The notes: a model not told the origin generated them from the sequence alone. 64,000 bases of DNA from Myxosarcina sp. GI1 (GCF_000756305.1 NZ_JRFE01000024.1:229620-293619), one strand, 5' to 3'; positions 42,924 to 52,405 are shown, counted from the first letter of the stretch. A program made the numbers and translations.

Positions 42924-43766
42924 ATGATAAAGATCGAAAATATCGAATACCAACAGGGAAAATTTTTAGGTGCGGGAGCAATAAAACTCTATTATCAAAG
43001 TTGGCATCCTAATAGTAAAACTACAGCAGTTGTAGCTATCGTTCATGGATTGGGAGGACACAGTGACACATTTGATAACTTGGTAGAACTTTTATGCGAT
43101 CGCGCCATAGCCGTATATGCCTTCGATCTACGCGGACATGGACGCTCTGAGGGACAAAGGGGATATATTAATAGCTGGAGCGAGTTTCGTGAAGACCTGC
43201 ACGCTTTTTTACAATTAATAACAACTCAAGAACTCAATCTGCCGTTATTTTTATTGGGACAAAGTTTGGGAGGTGCGATCGCTTTAGATTATGCTTTACA
43301 CTATCCAGAGCAGTTAAAAGGATTAATACTCTTGTCTCCTGCTTTAAAAGTCCGTATTTCTCCGCTTAAACTGCTGGCGGGACGCATTTTTTCACGATTC
43401 ATCCCTCATTTTAGTTTGAATACGGGAATAGATTTAGCTGATGGCTCCCGCGATCCTCAAGTAGTGGCGGCTGCTATGAGAGATCCCTTGCGTCATACTA
43501 AAGGAACTGCTAGATTGGCTACGGAATTTTCACAAGCTGTTAGCTGGATCGAAGCTAATGCCGCACAGCTACAAGTTCCCCTATTGATTCTTCATGGTGG
43601 TGCCGATCGCATTACGCCGCTTGAAGGTAGTCGTTGGTTATTTGAGACAGTAGCTTTAGCCGATAAAGAATTACACGAGTATCCCGAAAGCTATCACGAA
43701 CTCAACAAAGACCTAGACTATCGAGAAGTTTTTACCGACATCGAAAATTGGCTAAAAAGATTGTAG
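42924..43766 (+). CDS. alpha/beta hydrolase, monoacylglycerol lipase / lysophospholipase type
   Basis: Serine hydrolase (S33-like) that likely releases fatty acids from glycerides or lysolipids. The oxyanion region is IVHGLGGHSDTF, the nucleophile elbow is GQSLGG (FLLGQSLGGAIALDYAL), the acid is in LILHGGADRITP and the His in ESYHELNKD. The DLRGHGRSEGQRGY segment is typical for monoacylglycerol lipases. 280 aa; no signal peptide. It starts two bases after fadE, so it is translationally linked to the beta-oxidation genes and could feed fatty acids to the synthetase at 33906. Confidence 0.9.
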   Translation: MIKIENIEYQQGKFLGAGAIKLYYQSWHPNSKTTAVVAIVHGLGGHSDTFDNLVELLCDRAIAVYAFDLRGHGRSEGQRGYINSWSEFREDLHAFLQLITTQELNLPLFLLGQSLGGAIALDYALHYPEQLKGLILLSPALKVRISPLKLLAGRIFSRFIPHFSLNTGIDLADGSRDPQVVAAAMRDPLRHTKGTARLATEFSQAVSWIEANAAQLQVPLLILHGGADRITPLEGSRWLFETVALADKELHEYPESYHELNKDLDYREVFTDIENWLKRL

Positions 43767-43918
43767 GAATAAAGCATTGATGTTGTCTAATCCAACTTTG
43801 CACGACTGTAGTGCGATCTCCCTGAAAAATTTTATCTCAAAATACAAAGTATACGCTTATAAAGCGTTTGGGGGCTGTAAACTAACAAATATAACCGCTG
43901 GTGAGGCAAACAAAATAG

Positions 43919-45502
43919 ATGGGCGACCGCTTTGAGAAACTACAAGATCGCTTACGAGACTGGACTAAAGCCGATCTTCCTGGGGAAATTTGGCATAGTG
44001 TAGATCTTTTTGACCAGGATGATTATGATATTTTAGTCGTTCCTTCTTTTAGTGTCGATCAGCAAGTAGGAGAAAAAATCGAAGGATTTCTTCACTACGA
44101 AGAAAGATTGTTGTTTTCGTTAATTCGGCTGCGTAACCCCCACACCAGAGTAATTTACGTTACGGCTTTACCTCTATGTCCGATTGTTATCGATTATTAC
44201 TTGCAGCTATTGCCAGGTATACCATTTTCTCACGCTCGCGAGCGCCTATTGCCTATTAGCCTCTACGATGGTTCTTTAAAACCCTTAAGCAAAAAAATTT
44301 TAGAACGTCCGCGTTTGGTAGACAAAATTCGCCGTGCGCTTCGTCCCAATAAAGCTTATATGGTTTGTTACAACTGTACCGAGCTAGAACGAAAACTATC
44401 TTTAGAATTAGATATTCCCCTATTGGCAGCATCTCCCGACTTACTGCACTGGGGTTCTAAAAGCGGCAGTCGCGAAATTTTTGCCGAATGTAATATTCCT
44501 TTTCCAGACGGTAGCTTTACCGTAACCAGTACCGAAGAATTGTTAGAGGAGTTATATGAGTTATGGTTGAGACAGCCCGATCTCAAAAGAATTGTCGTCA
44601 AGCTCAATGAAGGCTTTTCAGGAGAGGGGAACGCTTTACTCGATCTCAGACCAATTTTAGATTATGCTCCCGATAAATGCGAGCGCGTCGAGACTATTAA
44701 CGCTTTAGACAAGCAGTTACAAAATCTTAGCTGTCAGGCGGAAGGAGAAACCTGGGAGAGTTTTTCAAAACGCATTCCCAAGTTAGGGGCAATTGTCGAA
44801 GCCTTTATCGAAGGAGAAGTAAAGCGATCGCCTAGCGTTCAAGGCTACATCAGACCGACCAAAGAAGTAGAAATTTTATCTACTCACGATCAAATTTTAG
44901 GCGGAGCCGACGGTCAAGTCTATATGGGCTGTCATTTTCCTGCCGATGCGGCATATCGTCTTAAATTACAGGATTTGGGGCTTAAAGTAGGAGAAGCTCT
45001 AGCAGCAAGAGGAGCGATGGAACGTTATAGCGTCGATTTTATTACGGTACAGCATCCCGAAACTAATGAATGGGATATTCAGGCGATCGAAATTAATTTG
45101 CGTAAAGGTGGTACGACTCATCCGTTTATGACTCTCAAGTTATTAACCAACGGCAATTTCGATTACGATACGGGTTTATTTCTCAGCCAACAAGACCAGG
45201 AAAAACACTACATTGCTACAGATAATCTACAAAAAGAGCAATATCGCGGTTTGCTACCTAACGATCTGATGGATATTATTGCCGAAAAACGCCTGCATTT
45301 TGACAGCAGTAGCCGAACGGGTAGCGTATTTCACCTTATGGGTGCATTATCAGAATTTGGCAAGTTAGGCTTAACCAGCATTGGCAATTCTATGGAAGAA
45401 GCCGAGGAAATATACGAGCGAGTAGAAGCAGTTTTAGATGAAGAAACTAAAAACTATGGCGATCGCGCCTCTAGTTTACCTCTCAACTGGGATAAAGCAT
45501 AA
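43919..45502 (+). CDS. ATP-grasp protein related to PGM1-type peptide ligases
   Basis: Predicted ATP-dependent carboxylate-amine ligase with a pre-ATP-grasp domain, related to the group named after the PGM1 peptide ligase of pheganomycin synthesis. The N-terminal half (about residues 1-200) includes DYDILVVPSFSVDQQVGEKI and LRNPHTRVIYVTALPLCPIV; the ATP-grasp part has RIVVKLNEGFSGEGNALLDL, GAIVEAFIEGEVKRSPSVQG and the metal-binding end WDIQAIEINLRKGGTTHPFM. Full length at 527 aa. Substrates are unknown. It is on the same strand as the beta-oxidation operon but 150 bases downstream and probably independent. Confidence 0.85.
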   Translation: MGDRFEKLQDRLRDWTKADLPGEIWHSVDLFDQDDYDILVVPSFSVDQQVGEKIEGFLHYEERLLFSLIRLRNPHTRVIYVTALPLCPIVIDYYLQLLPGIPFSHARERLLPISLYDGSLKPLSKKILERPRLVDKIRRALRPNKAYMVCYNCTELERKLSLELDIPLLAASPDLLHWGSKSGSREIFAECNIPFPDGSFTVTSTEELLEELYELWLRQPDLKRIVVKLNEGFSGEGNALLDLRPILDYAPDKCERVETINALDKQLQNLSCQAEGETWESFSKRIPKLGAIVEAFIEGEVKRSPSVQGYIRPTKEVEILSTHDQILGGADGQVYMGCHFPADAAYRLKLQDLGLKVGEALAARGAMERYSVDFITVQHPETNEWDIQAIEINLRKGGTTHPFMTLKLLTNGNFDYDTGLFLSQQDQEKHYIATDNLQKEQYRGLLPNDLMDIIAEKRLHFDSSSRTGSVFHLMGALSEFGKLGLTSIGNSMEEAEEIYERVEAVLDEETKNYGDRASSLPLNWDKA

Positions 45503-45732
45503 AAGTAATAATTTTTGTTCGAGAGTCTCTACTGGTTTTAGCGGTCACAAAGTTTCATATTTAACAAACTATAGTTGCAAATCAGATAAATTAGTCAAAA
45601 TAAAAAAAGCTTTTAGCAGTTTTTAGCTTAAATAGTCAGTCATTGGCATTTAGCTAACCGCCTTTCTAAAGACTGACTAATAGCTAGCAGACAATCGCAA
45701 AGATACATTCTACTGAAGCAAGTTGAGTAAAG

Positions 45733-45945
45733 ATGAGTCCAGAAAATAAGTTCCAGGCAGTCAAAACAAAACACTATAGAAAGTACACGGTTAAAGAACA
45801 CGAACGCAAAATGTACGAACGCGAGTACAAGTTTGTATGTAGGGGATGCGATCGCGTGGTAGAAAGAATTAGCTATGCAGTTTGTTGTCCGAGTTATGGA
45901 AACGATTGTAATGGCAAAGCATCGCAATGTCGGAGAAACAAATAA
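45733..45945 (+). CDS. small cysteine-rich protein, probable zinc binder
   Basis: 70-aa basic protein with cysteines arranged CRGC, CC and C-X6-C (FVCRGCDRVVER, SYAVCCPSYGNDCNGKASQC), consistent with a small zinc-ribbon or similar metal site. The N-terminus is Lys/Arg/Tyr-rich (KHYRKYTVKEHERKMYEREY), as in nucleic-acid-binding proteins. The TAA overlaps the probable ATG of the next gene by one base (TAATG), so the two are coupled. Family not recognised, but the coupling and composition support a real gene. Confidence 0.7.
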   Translation: MSPENKFQAVKTKHYRKYTVKEHERKMYEREYKFVCRGCDRVVERISYAVCCPSYGNDCNGKASQCRRNK

Positions 45946-46982
45946 TGTTAGAAGCAGAAATAATATCGGCACTAGAAAGCTTAGAAAAATTACAAGACTA
46001 TTATCGAGACGAATACGAATACTATTTGTCTAAAGCAATGAGTGCCAAACAACACCAAGAGAGAATCGAGGCGTTACTACAAGATTTGGATAATAGAAAT
46101 AGTAGTCGTTTGCATGAATCCCAAGAAATACTAAATAACACAAAAAGAACGCAAATTACCGATCGCAACTATTCATACGCCTCACGAACAGCTAACAGTT
46201 TTGAAGAAACCTCAATACCCATGTCCTTAAATGGATTTCTTTTACAAGAGGAATTAACAGACTCTAAATCTTCTATAGAGTTAAATTCTTTGAGTTTCGA
46301 TCCAGAATCATCAAAAGCTGAGGAGAAACTTTCTAATTCTGCCGACTACAGAAGGGAAACGACTAATTCAAACAGAGAATATGATGCTGTTGGCAGCTTC
46401 TTAGAATTATCCAAAACTGTGATGCCAGGAATTGAGGAAGTATTTAAATTAGAGCCTAATAAAACACTGCACTTGAGTTATTTGCAAAAGACACTCAACA
46501 CAAAATTGAATTTACAACTGAGTAAAGAAGCAGTAAAACTATATCTAGATAGAGCTATCGAGCGAGGTTATTGCGTTCGGGACGCTTACGACAAAGAATG
46601 TTATTGTTATCTAGCTGAGGCTAAACAACCAAAATCCGAACCGTTAACATCAGAGCGAGAAGCATCTCTAGCATCTTTATCCAGCAACAAAAATGCCGCT
46701 AAAAATGTTCGGCAGAAAAAACTTTATAATTTACCTTCATCGAGCAAGCTAAAAGTAACTTTGTTAAAAACAGTAAAAGGTTTTTTAGCAGAACGCAATC
46801 CCGATGTCTTTACATCACAAGATATAATCGATTATCTCTATTCTAAAAAACAACAATCAAACTGGTCGAAAGAACGCTCGACTAAAGTGCGACAGGCGAT
46901 TGGTAATGTTTTGGGAAGAGATAGTTATTTGGGAACGGAATGGGAAAGAGTAAAGCTCGGTACGTATAGATCGTTATCTTAA
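45945..46982 (+). CDS. coiled-coil protein with two helical C-terminal modules, unknown function
   Basis: 345 aa with start at ATG 45945 (MLEAEIISALES), preceded by CGGAG; an ATG six codons earlier is possible but would lose the TAATG coupling. The N-terminal 50 residues form a coiled coil (LESLEKLQDYYRDEYEYYLS). A polar, poorly conserved middle follows. Two C-terminal modules look helical: MPGIEEVFKLEPNKTLHLSY with LNTKLNLQLSKEAVKLYLD, and LKTVKGFLAERNPDVFTSQD with NVLGRDSYLGTEWERVKLG, resembling HTH/winged-helix folds. It might be a regulator or DNA-binding adaptor. Not recognised as a known family. Confidence 0.7.
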   Translation: MLEAEIISALESLEKLQDYYRDEYEYYLSKAMSAKQHQERIEALLQDLDNRNSSRLHESQEILNNTKRTQITDRNYSYASRTANSFEETSIPMSLNGFLLQEELTDSKSSIELNSLSFDPESSKAEEKLSNSADYRRETTNSNREYDAVGSFLELSKTVMPGIEEVFKLEPNKTLHLSYLQKTLNTKLNLQLSKEAVKLYLDRAIERGYCVRDAYDKECYCYLAEAKQPKSEPLTSEREASLASLSSNKNAAKNVRQKKLYNLPSSSKLKVTLLKTVKGFLAERNPDVFTSQDIIDYLYSKKQQSNWSKERSTKVRQAIGNVLGRDSYLGTEWERVKLGTYRSLS

Positions 46983-47139
46983 ACAACTTTACCATTACTA
47001 CTTCATACTTCAAATCAGCAACGTCTAGTTCGCTCAAATTAAGCGATTGCATTTGTATTTATAAAATTGCATTATTTGTCAAGTGTAAAAAGCCGAATTC
47101 ATGATAGAAAACTATTGATAACATATAGCTGGCAAACAA

Positions 47140-48837
47140 ATGTCAATCACCAATCGAATTCACTTCAGAAATGTCAAAGGCGATCTGTTTGGCGGTGTTA
47201 CCGCAGCAGTAATCGCCTTACCGATGGCTCTTACTTTTGGCGTTGCTTCTGGTGCGGGTGCTTCGGCAGGGCTTTGGGGAGCAATTTTGGTAGGCTTTTT
47301 TGCTGCCCTGTTTGGCGGCACTCCTACTTTAATATCCGAGCCTACAGGACCGATGACCGTAGTTTTGACCTCTGTAATTGCCAGTTTAACGGCTGCCAAT
47401 CCAGAAAACGGTTTGGCGATGGCATTTACCGTAGTAATGCTGGCGGGAGTTTTCCAAATTATCTTTGGAGTATTGCGTTTGGGTCGATACGTTACCTTAA
47501 TGCCCTATACGGTTATCTCTGGTTTCATGTCGGGAATTGGCATAATTCTAATTATTTTACAGATTGCACCCTTTTTAGGACAGGCTAGTCCTAAAGGTGG
47601 AGTAATTGGTACCATCCAAAACTTGCCTCAATTATTAAGCAACATCAATCCACTTGAAACCCTTCTGGCTGTTATAACCGTCGCAATTCTAGTTTTTTAT
47701 CCTTCAAAATTTAAAAAATACTTGCCACCCCAACTACTAGCATTAATCGTCGGCAGTTTAATTGCCATATTTTTCTTCGGTGGTGCTGAAATTCGTCGTA
47801 TTGGGCAAATTTCAGTCGGGCTACCCAGTTTGCAGCTTCCCGTCTTTAGTGCCGCTCAACTACGATTGATGTTTGTCAATGGTTTGGTTTTGGGGATGCT
47901 AGGCTGTATCGATGCGTTGCTGACTTCTCTAGTTGCCGATAGTTTGACCCGTACCGAACACGATTCTAACAAAGAACTAATCGGTCAAGGCATGGGTAAT
48001 ATAGTTTCTGGTTTATTTGGCGGCATGGCTGGTGCGGGTGCCACTATGGGTACGGTAGTTAATATTCAGGCAGGGGGAAGATCTGCTCTTTCAGGTTTGA
48101 GCCGAGCTATTATTTTGTTAGCCGTTGTCTTGGGACTGGGTCAATTCTTATCGGGTGTTCCTCTAGCAGTTTTAGCAGGTATTGCTTTCAAAGTCGGTCT
48201 TGATATTGTTGACTGGGGTTTTCTCAGACGCGCTCACCGCATTTCAGTCAAAACAACAATTATTATGTATGCAGTAATCCTGCTCACCGTCTTTGTTGAC
48301 TTGATTGTCGCTGTAGGAGTTGGAGTTTTTGTCGCCAATATTCTAACTATCGAACGGCTTTCTAATCTAAGAGCAGACAGTGTCAAAGCTGTTACTTATG
48401 CCGATGAAGATATCGAACTCAACCCAGAAGAAAAAGAGTTATTAGAAAGAGCGAAAGGTCGAGTACTCTTATTCAAACTAAGCGGTCCAATGATTTTTGG
48501 AGTGGCAAAAGCTATTTCACGGCAACATAACTTAATTAATAATTTTCGAGCGTTAATTTTAGATTTAAGTGATGTTCCCATAATTGGCGTAACTTCTGCT
48601 TTAGCTTTAGAAAATGCCATTAGTGAAGCCATAGAAAAAGAGCGGCAAATATTTGTCGTCGGTGCTACGGGACAAACTGAAAGACGGTTGAAAAAATTAA
48701 GAGTGGTAGCAGAAATTCCTCCCGAAAATTTCTCAGGCGATCGCACCGAAACCCTCAGAAGAGCCGTATCTTATGTAGACACTCAGGGTGTTGCAAGTCA
48801 AGAGCCAAATACAGTTGATTTTCCTATGTCCAATTAA
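47140..48837 (+). CDS. bicA: SulP-family bicarbonate transporter BicA
   Basis: Sodium-dependent bicarbonate importer of the cyanobacterial CO2-concentrating mechanism, in the plasma membrane. The N-terminal FRNVKGDLFGGVTAAVIALP, the GGTPTLISEPTGPMTVVLTS region and MPYTVISGFMSGIGIILIIL follow BicA closely as I recall the Synechococcus PCC 7002 sequence. There are 10-14 membrane segments and then a C-terminal STAS domain (KGRVLLFKLSGPMIFGVAKA, FRALILDLSDVPIIGVTSAL). Full length at 565 aa. It stops five bases before the convergent DoxX gene. Other SulP proteins carry sulfate, but the close match favours bicarbonate. Confidence 0.93.
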   Translation: MSITNRIHFRNVKGDLFGGVTAAVIALPMALTFGVASGAGASAGLWGAILVGFFAALFGGTPTLISEPTGPMTVVLTSVIASLTAANPENGLAMAFTVVMLAGVFQIIFGVLRLGRYVTLMPYTVISGFMSGIGIILIILQIAPFLGQASPKGGVIGTIQNLPQLLSNINPLETLLAVITVAILVFYPSKFKKYLPPQLLALIVGSLIAIFFFGGAEIRRIGQISVGLPSLQLPVFSAAQLRLMFVNGLVLGMLGCIDALLTSLVADSLTRTEHDSNKELIGQGMGNIVSGLFGGMAGAGATMGTVVNIQAGGRSALSGLSRAIILLAVVLGLGQFLSGVPLAVLAGIAFKVGLDIVDWGFLRRAHRISVKTTIIMYAVILLTVFVDLIVAVGVGVFVANILTIERLSNLRADSVKAVTYADEDIELNPEEKELLERAKGRVLLFKLSGPMIFGVAKAISRQHNLINNFRALILDLSDVPIIGVTSALALENAISEAIEKERQIFVVGATGQTERRLKKLRVVAEIPPENFSGDRTETLRRAVSYVDTQGVASQEPNTVDFPMSN

Positions 48838-48842
48838 ACAAT

Positions 48843-49259
48843 TTAGCTGGTAAAGTTTTCCGTCCTCGGGTTAGAAGTTGTGGTTATTTTGTCGCCGTCA
48901 ATACTCAGCGCACCTGCACCAACAGCTATCACCATTAACAATCCGCCAATTAAGCCAATGTTTTTGAGAAAATCATTGAGTTGACTGGGATCGGCAATAG
49001 GATTGTGAAAAACTAAAGTAGCAGGAATTAAAAAAATAATGAGTAAAATTGAGCCGATACGAACCTGATAGCCTAATAGCAGCGATAAACCACCAAGTAT
49101 TTGAAAAATGACGGTAAAAGCTAACAAAACATTGGGGATGGGTAAGCCATTACCTGCCATCATTGCTACTGTTTGACCAAAACCTAATAGATGACTGATT
49201 CCTGCTTTGAGAAAAATTAAACAAAGACAGACGCGAGCCGCTAATGCTACGTATTTCAT
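48843..49259 (-). CDS. DoxX-family membrane protein
   Basis: Small membrane protein with four hydrophobic segments (YVALAARVCLCLIFLKAGIS, LAFTVIFQILGGLSLLLGYQ, GSILLIIFLIPATLVF, IGLIGGLLMVIAVGAGAL). DoxX-like proteins are linked to quinone or thiol redox systems in other bacteria. The start is ATG 49259 (MKYVALAARV, 138 aa), with GGAGG about 11 bases before it. It lies 26 bases after the NDH-2 gene on the same strand, so it is very probably co-transcribed, and a respiratory or quinone-linked role is inferred from that. Confidence 0.88.
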   Translation of the reverse strand: MKYVALAARVCLCLIFLKAGISHLLGFGQTVAMMAGNGLPIPNVLLAFTVIFQILGGLSLLLGYQVRIGSILLIIFLIPATLVFHNPIADPSQLNDFLKNIGLIGGLLMVIAVGAGALSIDGDKITTTSNPRTENFTS

Positions 49260-49285
49260 AATTTTAAATACCTCCAAAATTGTGT

Positions 49286-50587
49286 TTACAAACGAGATTG
49301 AAACTGTCTTGAATCTAAAAAATCTTTGGCATAAGAATTCTGATAAGCAAAAATTTGACGAACTCGACGTTCGCGAACTAAATAATCTCTAATCCAGCTA
49401 ATTAATAGCGTCAGGCGATTAGAAGCCCCAGGCAAATAATATAAGTGTATAACCAACCACAACAACCACCCCATAAAGCCTTTTACGGGTATTTTGCCAA
49501 ATAAATAAGCAACTCCAGCATTACGGGCAATAATTGCTGCCGTACCTTTATTAAAATAGTCAAACGGTTGGGGAGCCAGTCCTCTTAGCTGCCTTTTGAG
49601 ATTGCGAGCGATCGCCGTACCCTGTTGAAGTGCTTCGGGAGCTACACCAACCAGAGGTTTGTTGTCTTGTTTGACAAAAGCGACATCGCCAACAGCATAA
49701 ACTTCGGGATATTCTAGCAACTGTAAAGTCGATCGCACGCAAATTTTAGCTTTTTTAGCTGTTGCTAATTGGGACTCGTCATTAGGTAAATTAGCTTCTA
49801 CTCCTGCCGTCCAAACCACCGCAGCAGTTTCAATAGTAATTCCATCATTTAGTTCTACTGCTCCAGGCAGTACCGAACTAACGCGACTATTTAAATGAAC
49901 TTTTACTCCGCGACGGCGTAGCTGCCGACAAGTGTAATTACCTAAAGCTTTGGGATAACCTGCTAGCAATCGATCGCCAGAATGAATCAAAAATAATCGC
50001 AGTTGGCTTAAATCGAGTTTGGGATAATCTTTGGCTAGAGTTTCTGTTATTAGTTCGATTGAGGCTCCTGCTAATTCTACTCCTGTAGGACCACCGCCAA
50101 CTATAACTATAGTTAATAACTGCTGCTTTCGATCCAAGTCACTTTCGTAGGCGGCTCGCTCGATATTTCTCAACAGGCGATCGCGCAATCTAACCGCATC
50201 TTCTAAAGTTCGCAGGGGTAAAGAATATTGCGGCGCACCTTCTACACCCAAATATTTGGTTTGGCTTCCCGTAGCTAACACTAAATAATCATAAGTTACA
50301 TCGAGGCGATCGGTATGAATAACCTTATTTTCAAAATCTATATTTTCTACCTCCGCTAGTAAAAAACGAGCGTTGGAAATATGGTGCAAAGCGCGACGCA
50401 GGGGATAGGCAATAATCTCTGGGGAAATAAAACCCGTAGCAACCTGATAGAGTAAAGGTACAAACGTATGGTAGTTGTGGCGATCGATTAGCAAAATATC
50501 TGCATTAGAGCGAGCTAACTTTTGTACGGCTCTCAAACCTGCAAAACCAGCACCAATTACGACTATTTTGGGTTTTTTACTTAACAC
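49286..50587 (-). CDS. type II NAD(P)H dehydrogenase (NDH-2)
   Basis: Single-subunit flavoprotein that passes electrons from NADH to plastoquinone without pumping protons. The FAD site is KIVVIGAGFAGLRAVQKL (residues 7-24), the second nucleotide site is IVIVGGGPTGVELAGASIEL, and the FAD-binding YAVGDVAFVKQDNKPLVGVA lies near the C-terminus, followed by the membrane-binding region FMGWLLWLVIHLYYL. Full length at 433 aa. Which of the cyanobacterial paralogues (ndbA/B/C) it matches is not clear. First gene of a two-gene unit with the DoxX protein. Confidence 0.92.
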   Translation of the reverse strand: MLSKKPKIVVIGAGFAGLRAVQKLARSNADILLIDRHNYHTFVPLLYQVATGFISPEIIAYPLRRALHHISNARFLLAEVENIDFENKVIHTDRLDVTYDYLVLATGSQTKYLGVEGAPQYSLPLRTLEDAVRLRDRLLRNIERAAYESDLDRKQQLLTIVIVGGGPTGVELAGASIELITETLAKDYPKLDLSQLRLFLIHSGDRLLAGYPKALGNYTCRQLRRRGVKVHLNSRVSSVLPGAVELNDGITIETAAVVWTAGVEANLPNDESQLATAKKAKICVRSTLQLLEYPEVYAVGDVAFVKQDNKPLVGVAPEALQQGTAIARNLKRQLRGLAPQPFDYFNKGTAAIIARNAGVAYLFGKIPVKGFMGWLLWLVIHLYYLPGASNRLTLLISWIRDYLVRERRVRQIFAYQNSYAKDFLDSRQFQSRL

Positions 50588-50861
50588 GAGTACTGTATAT
50601 ATTCAAGCTTCAAATTATTCCCAACTAAACGTAAACTAGCTTTGAAATTAAAAGATTTTAATACTTGCATTTAATTATTACGCTGACATTTTGTTATTGC
50701 TCTCTATCTTGAGTAATAGATCGCAGCGATCGAGGGAGACAATTTGAAATTTGACCGATAACAACAAAATTAATCCCAAAAATTTGAATAAGTTGTAATT
50801 TTTGATAGTACGATATTTAAAATTAGATTATTTGAATACAATTGCGCTGGCAAAGACCTAT

Positions 50862-51587
50862 ATGATTCCTCTCAAGGATGTCAATCCGACAAAAATTACT
50901 CCTTACGTTACTTATTCTCTAATTGCTATTAATGTTGTAGCTTTTATTTACGAACTGACTTTGACTCCCCAGCAGTTAGATACTTTTTTTCATTCATTTG
51001 CAATTGTGCCAAAAGAGTTAACTGCTAGCTTTAATGGGGTCGAGCTAAATTCAGGCATACCAGAGATACTAACTCCAGTTACCTCGCAGTTTTTACACGC
51101 AGGCTTTGCTCATATTGCCTTTAATATGCTTTTTTTATATATTTTTGGCAATAATGTTGAAGAGCAGTTGGGTAGAGCTAAATATCTGTTTTTTTATCTC
51201 GCCTGTGGGGTTTTAGCTGGTTTATCGCAATGGTTTTTTTCGGCGATGTCTGATGTTCCCTCACTAGGTGCGAGTGGCGCGATTGCAGGAGTTATGGGAG
51301 CATATATATTAAAGTTTCCTCAAGCCAAAGTGATAACTTTGGTTCCTTTGGGTTTTTTCTTTCCAGTCTTTAGAATTCCTGCGGTTTATTTTCTTGGATT
51401 CTGGTTTCTCGAACAAGCACTTAACGGTATTACTTCTTTTGAAGTTCAAGCCAGTGTGGGCATGGAAAACGGGGGAGTAGCCTATTGGGCGCACGCTGGA
51501 GGTTTTATCTTTGGCGCGATTTTAGGACCAATATTAGGATTGTTCTCTAAATCGGAACAAAATTACGACCAGTTAGTTGACAATTAA
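50862..51587 (+). CDS. rhomboid-family intramembrane serine protease
   Basis: Multi-pass membrane protease that cuts within transmembrane segments. The catalytic Ser is S138 in GASGAIAGVMG and the His is H211 in WAHAGGFIFGAI; the HAGFAHIAFNMLFLYIFGNN helix with its His-Asn is typical. Seven membrane segments can be counted. The start is placed at ATG 50862 (MIPLKDVNPT, 241 aa); the longer frame adds 20 residues beginning with an ATG-like start and may be an upstream fusion of the open frame. Followed by hisF 47 bases later, on the same strand. Confidence 0.92.
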   Translation: MIPLKDVNPTKITPYVTYSLIAINVVAFIYELTLTPQQLDTFFHSFAIVPKELTASFNGVELNSGIPEILTPVTSQFLHAGFAHIAFNMLFLYIFGNNVEEQLGRAKYLFFYLACGVLAGLSQWFFSAMSDVPSLGASGAIAGVMGAYILKFPQAKVITLVPLGFFFPVFRIPAVYFLGFWFLEQALNGITSFEVQASVGMENGGVAYWAHAGGFIFGAILGPILGLFSKSEQNYDQLVDN

Positions 51588-51634
51588 TGAGCGATCGCGA
51601 ATACTAAGTTTTTAAGTATAAATGTAGCTGGATC

Positions 51635-52405
51635 ATGCTAGCAAAAAGAATATTACCCTGTTTGGACGTTAACGCAGGACGAGTAGTTAAAGGCGTTAAC
51701 TTTGTCGATCTTAAAGATGCTGGCGATCCTGTAGAGTTAGCCAAAGTTTATAACGATGCTGGGGCTGATGAATTGGTTTTTCTCGATATTACAGCGACAC
51801 ACGAAGACAGAGGCACGATTATAGATGTAGTTTACCGCACTGCCGAACAGGTGTTTATACCTCTAACCGTAGGTGGCGGTATCAGTTCGCTAGAACATAT
51901 CAAAAATTTATTAAGAGCAGGAGCCGATAAAGTTAGTATCAACTCCGCCGCAGTTCGCGATCCCGATTTGATCGATCGCGGTAGCGACCGCTTTGGCAAA
52001 CAGTGTATTGTGGTGGCAATAGACGCTAGGAGGCGTGACAATCCGAGCAATCCAGGTTGGGATGTTTACGTGCGTGGTGGTAGAAAAAATACGGGAATCG
52101 ATGCTCTAGAATGGGCAAAAGAGGTGGAAACCAGGGGAGCGGGCGAACTACTGGTTACTAGTATGGATGCCGACGGTACGCGAGCTGGCTACGATCTAGA
52201 TTTAACTAGTGCGATCGCTAGTTCGGTTGAAATTCCAGTGATTGCTTCGGGTGGTGCGGGTAATTGCCAACATATTTTTGAAGCTTTTAGCAGGGGTAAA
52301 GCTGAAGCCGCTTTACTTGCTTCGCTACTGCACTATAGGGAACTGACAGTGAAAGAGGTTAAAACATATCTGCAAGAACGTAACGTGTCAGTTAGAATTG
52401 TTTGA
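51635..52405 (+). CDS. hisF: imidazole glycerol phosphate synthase subunit HisF
   Basis: Cyclase half of the HisF-HisH enzyme in histidine synthesis; a TIM barrel. The conserved N-terminus is [20 protein letters not shown] with catalytic D11; the second Asp is in VAIDARR, and [16 protein letters not shown] plus [16 protein letters not shown] bind phosphate. Full length at 256 aa. hisH is not nearby, as is normal in cyanobacteria where the his genes are scattered. Confidence 0.97.
   Translation: MLAKRILPCLDVNAGRVVKGVNFVDLKDAGDPVELAKVYNDAGADELVFLDITATHEDRGTIIDVVYRTAEQVFIPLTVGGGISSLEHIKNLLRAGADKVSINSAAVRDPDLIDRGSDRFGKQCIVVAIDARRRDNPSNPGWDVYVRGGRKNTGIDALEWAKEVETRGAGELLVTSMDADGTRAGYDLDLTSAIASSVEIPVIASGGAGNCQHIFEAFSRGKAEAALLASLLHYRELTVKEVKTYLQERNVSVRIV

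Noticed and set aside
45640..45972. 110-aa hydrophobic minus-strand frame
   Set aside because: It lies opposite the coupled pair at 45733 and 45945; the + strand arrangement with TAATG coupling is more convincing.
47067..47588. 173-aa open frame overlapping the start of bicA in another frame
   Set aside because: Composition is Cys/Arg/Ser-rich and it lies inside bicA, whose product is clearly recognisable; it is a shadow frame.
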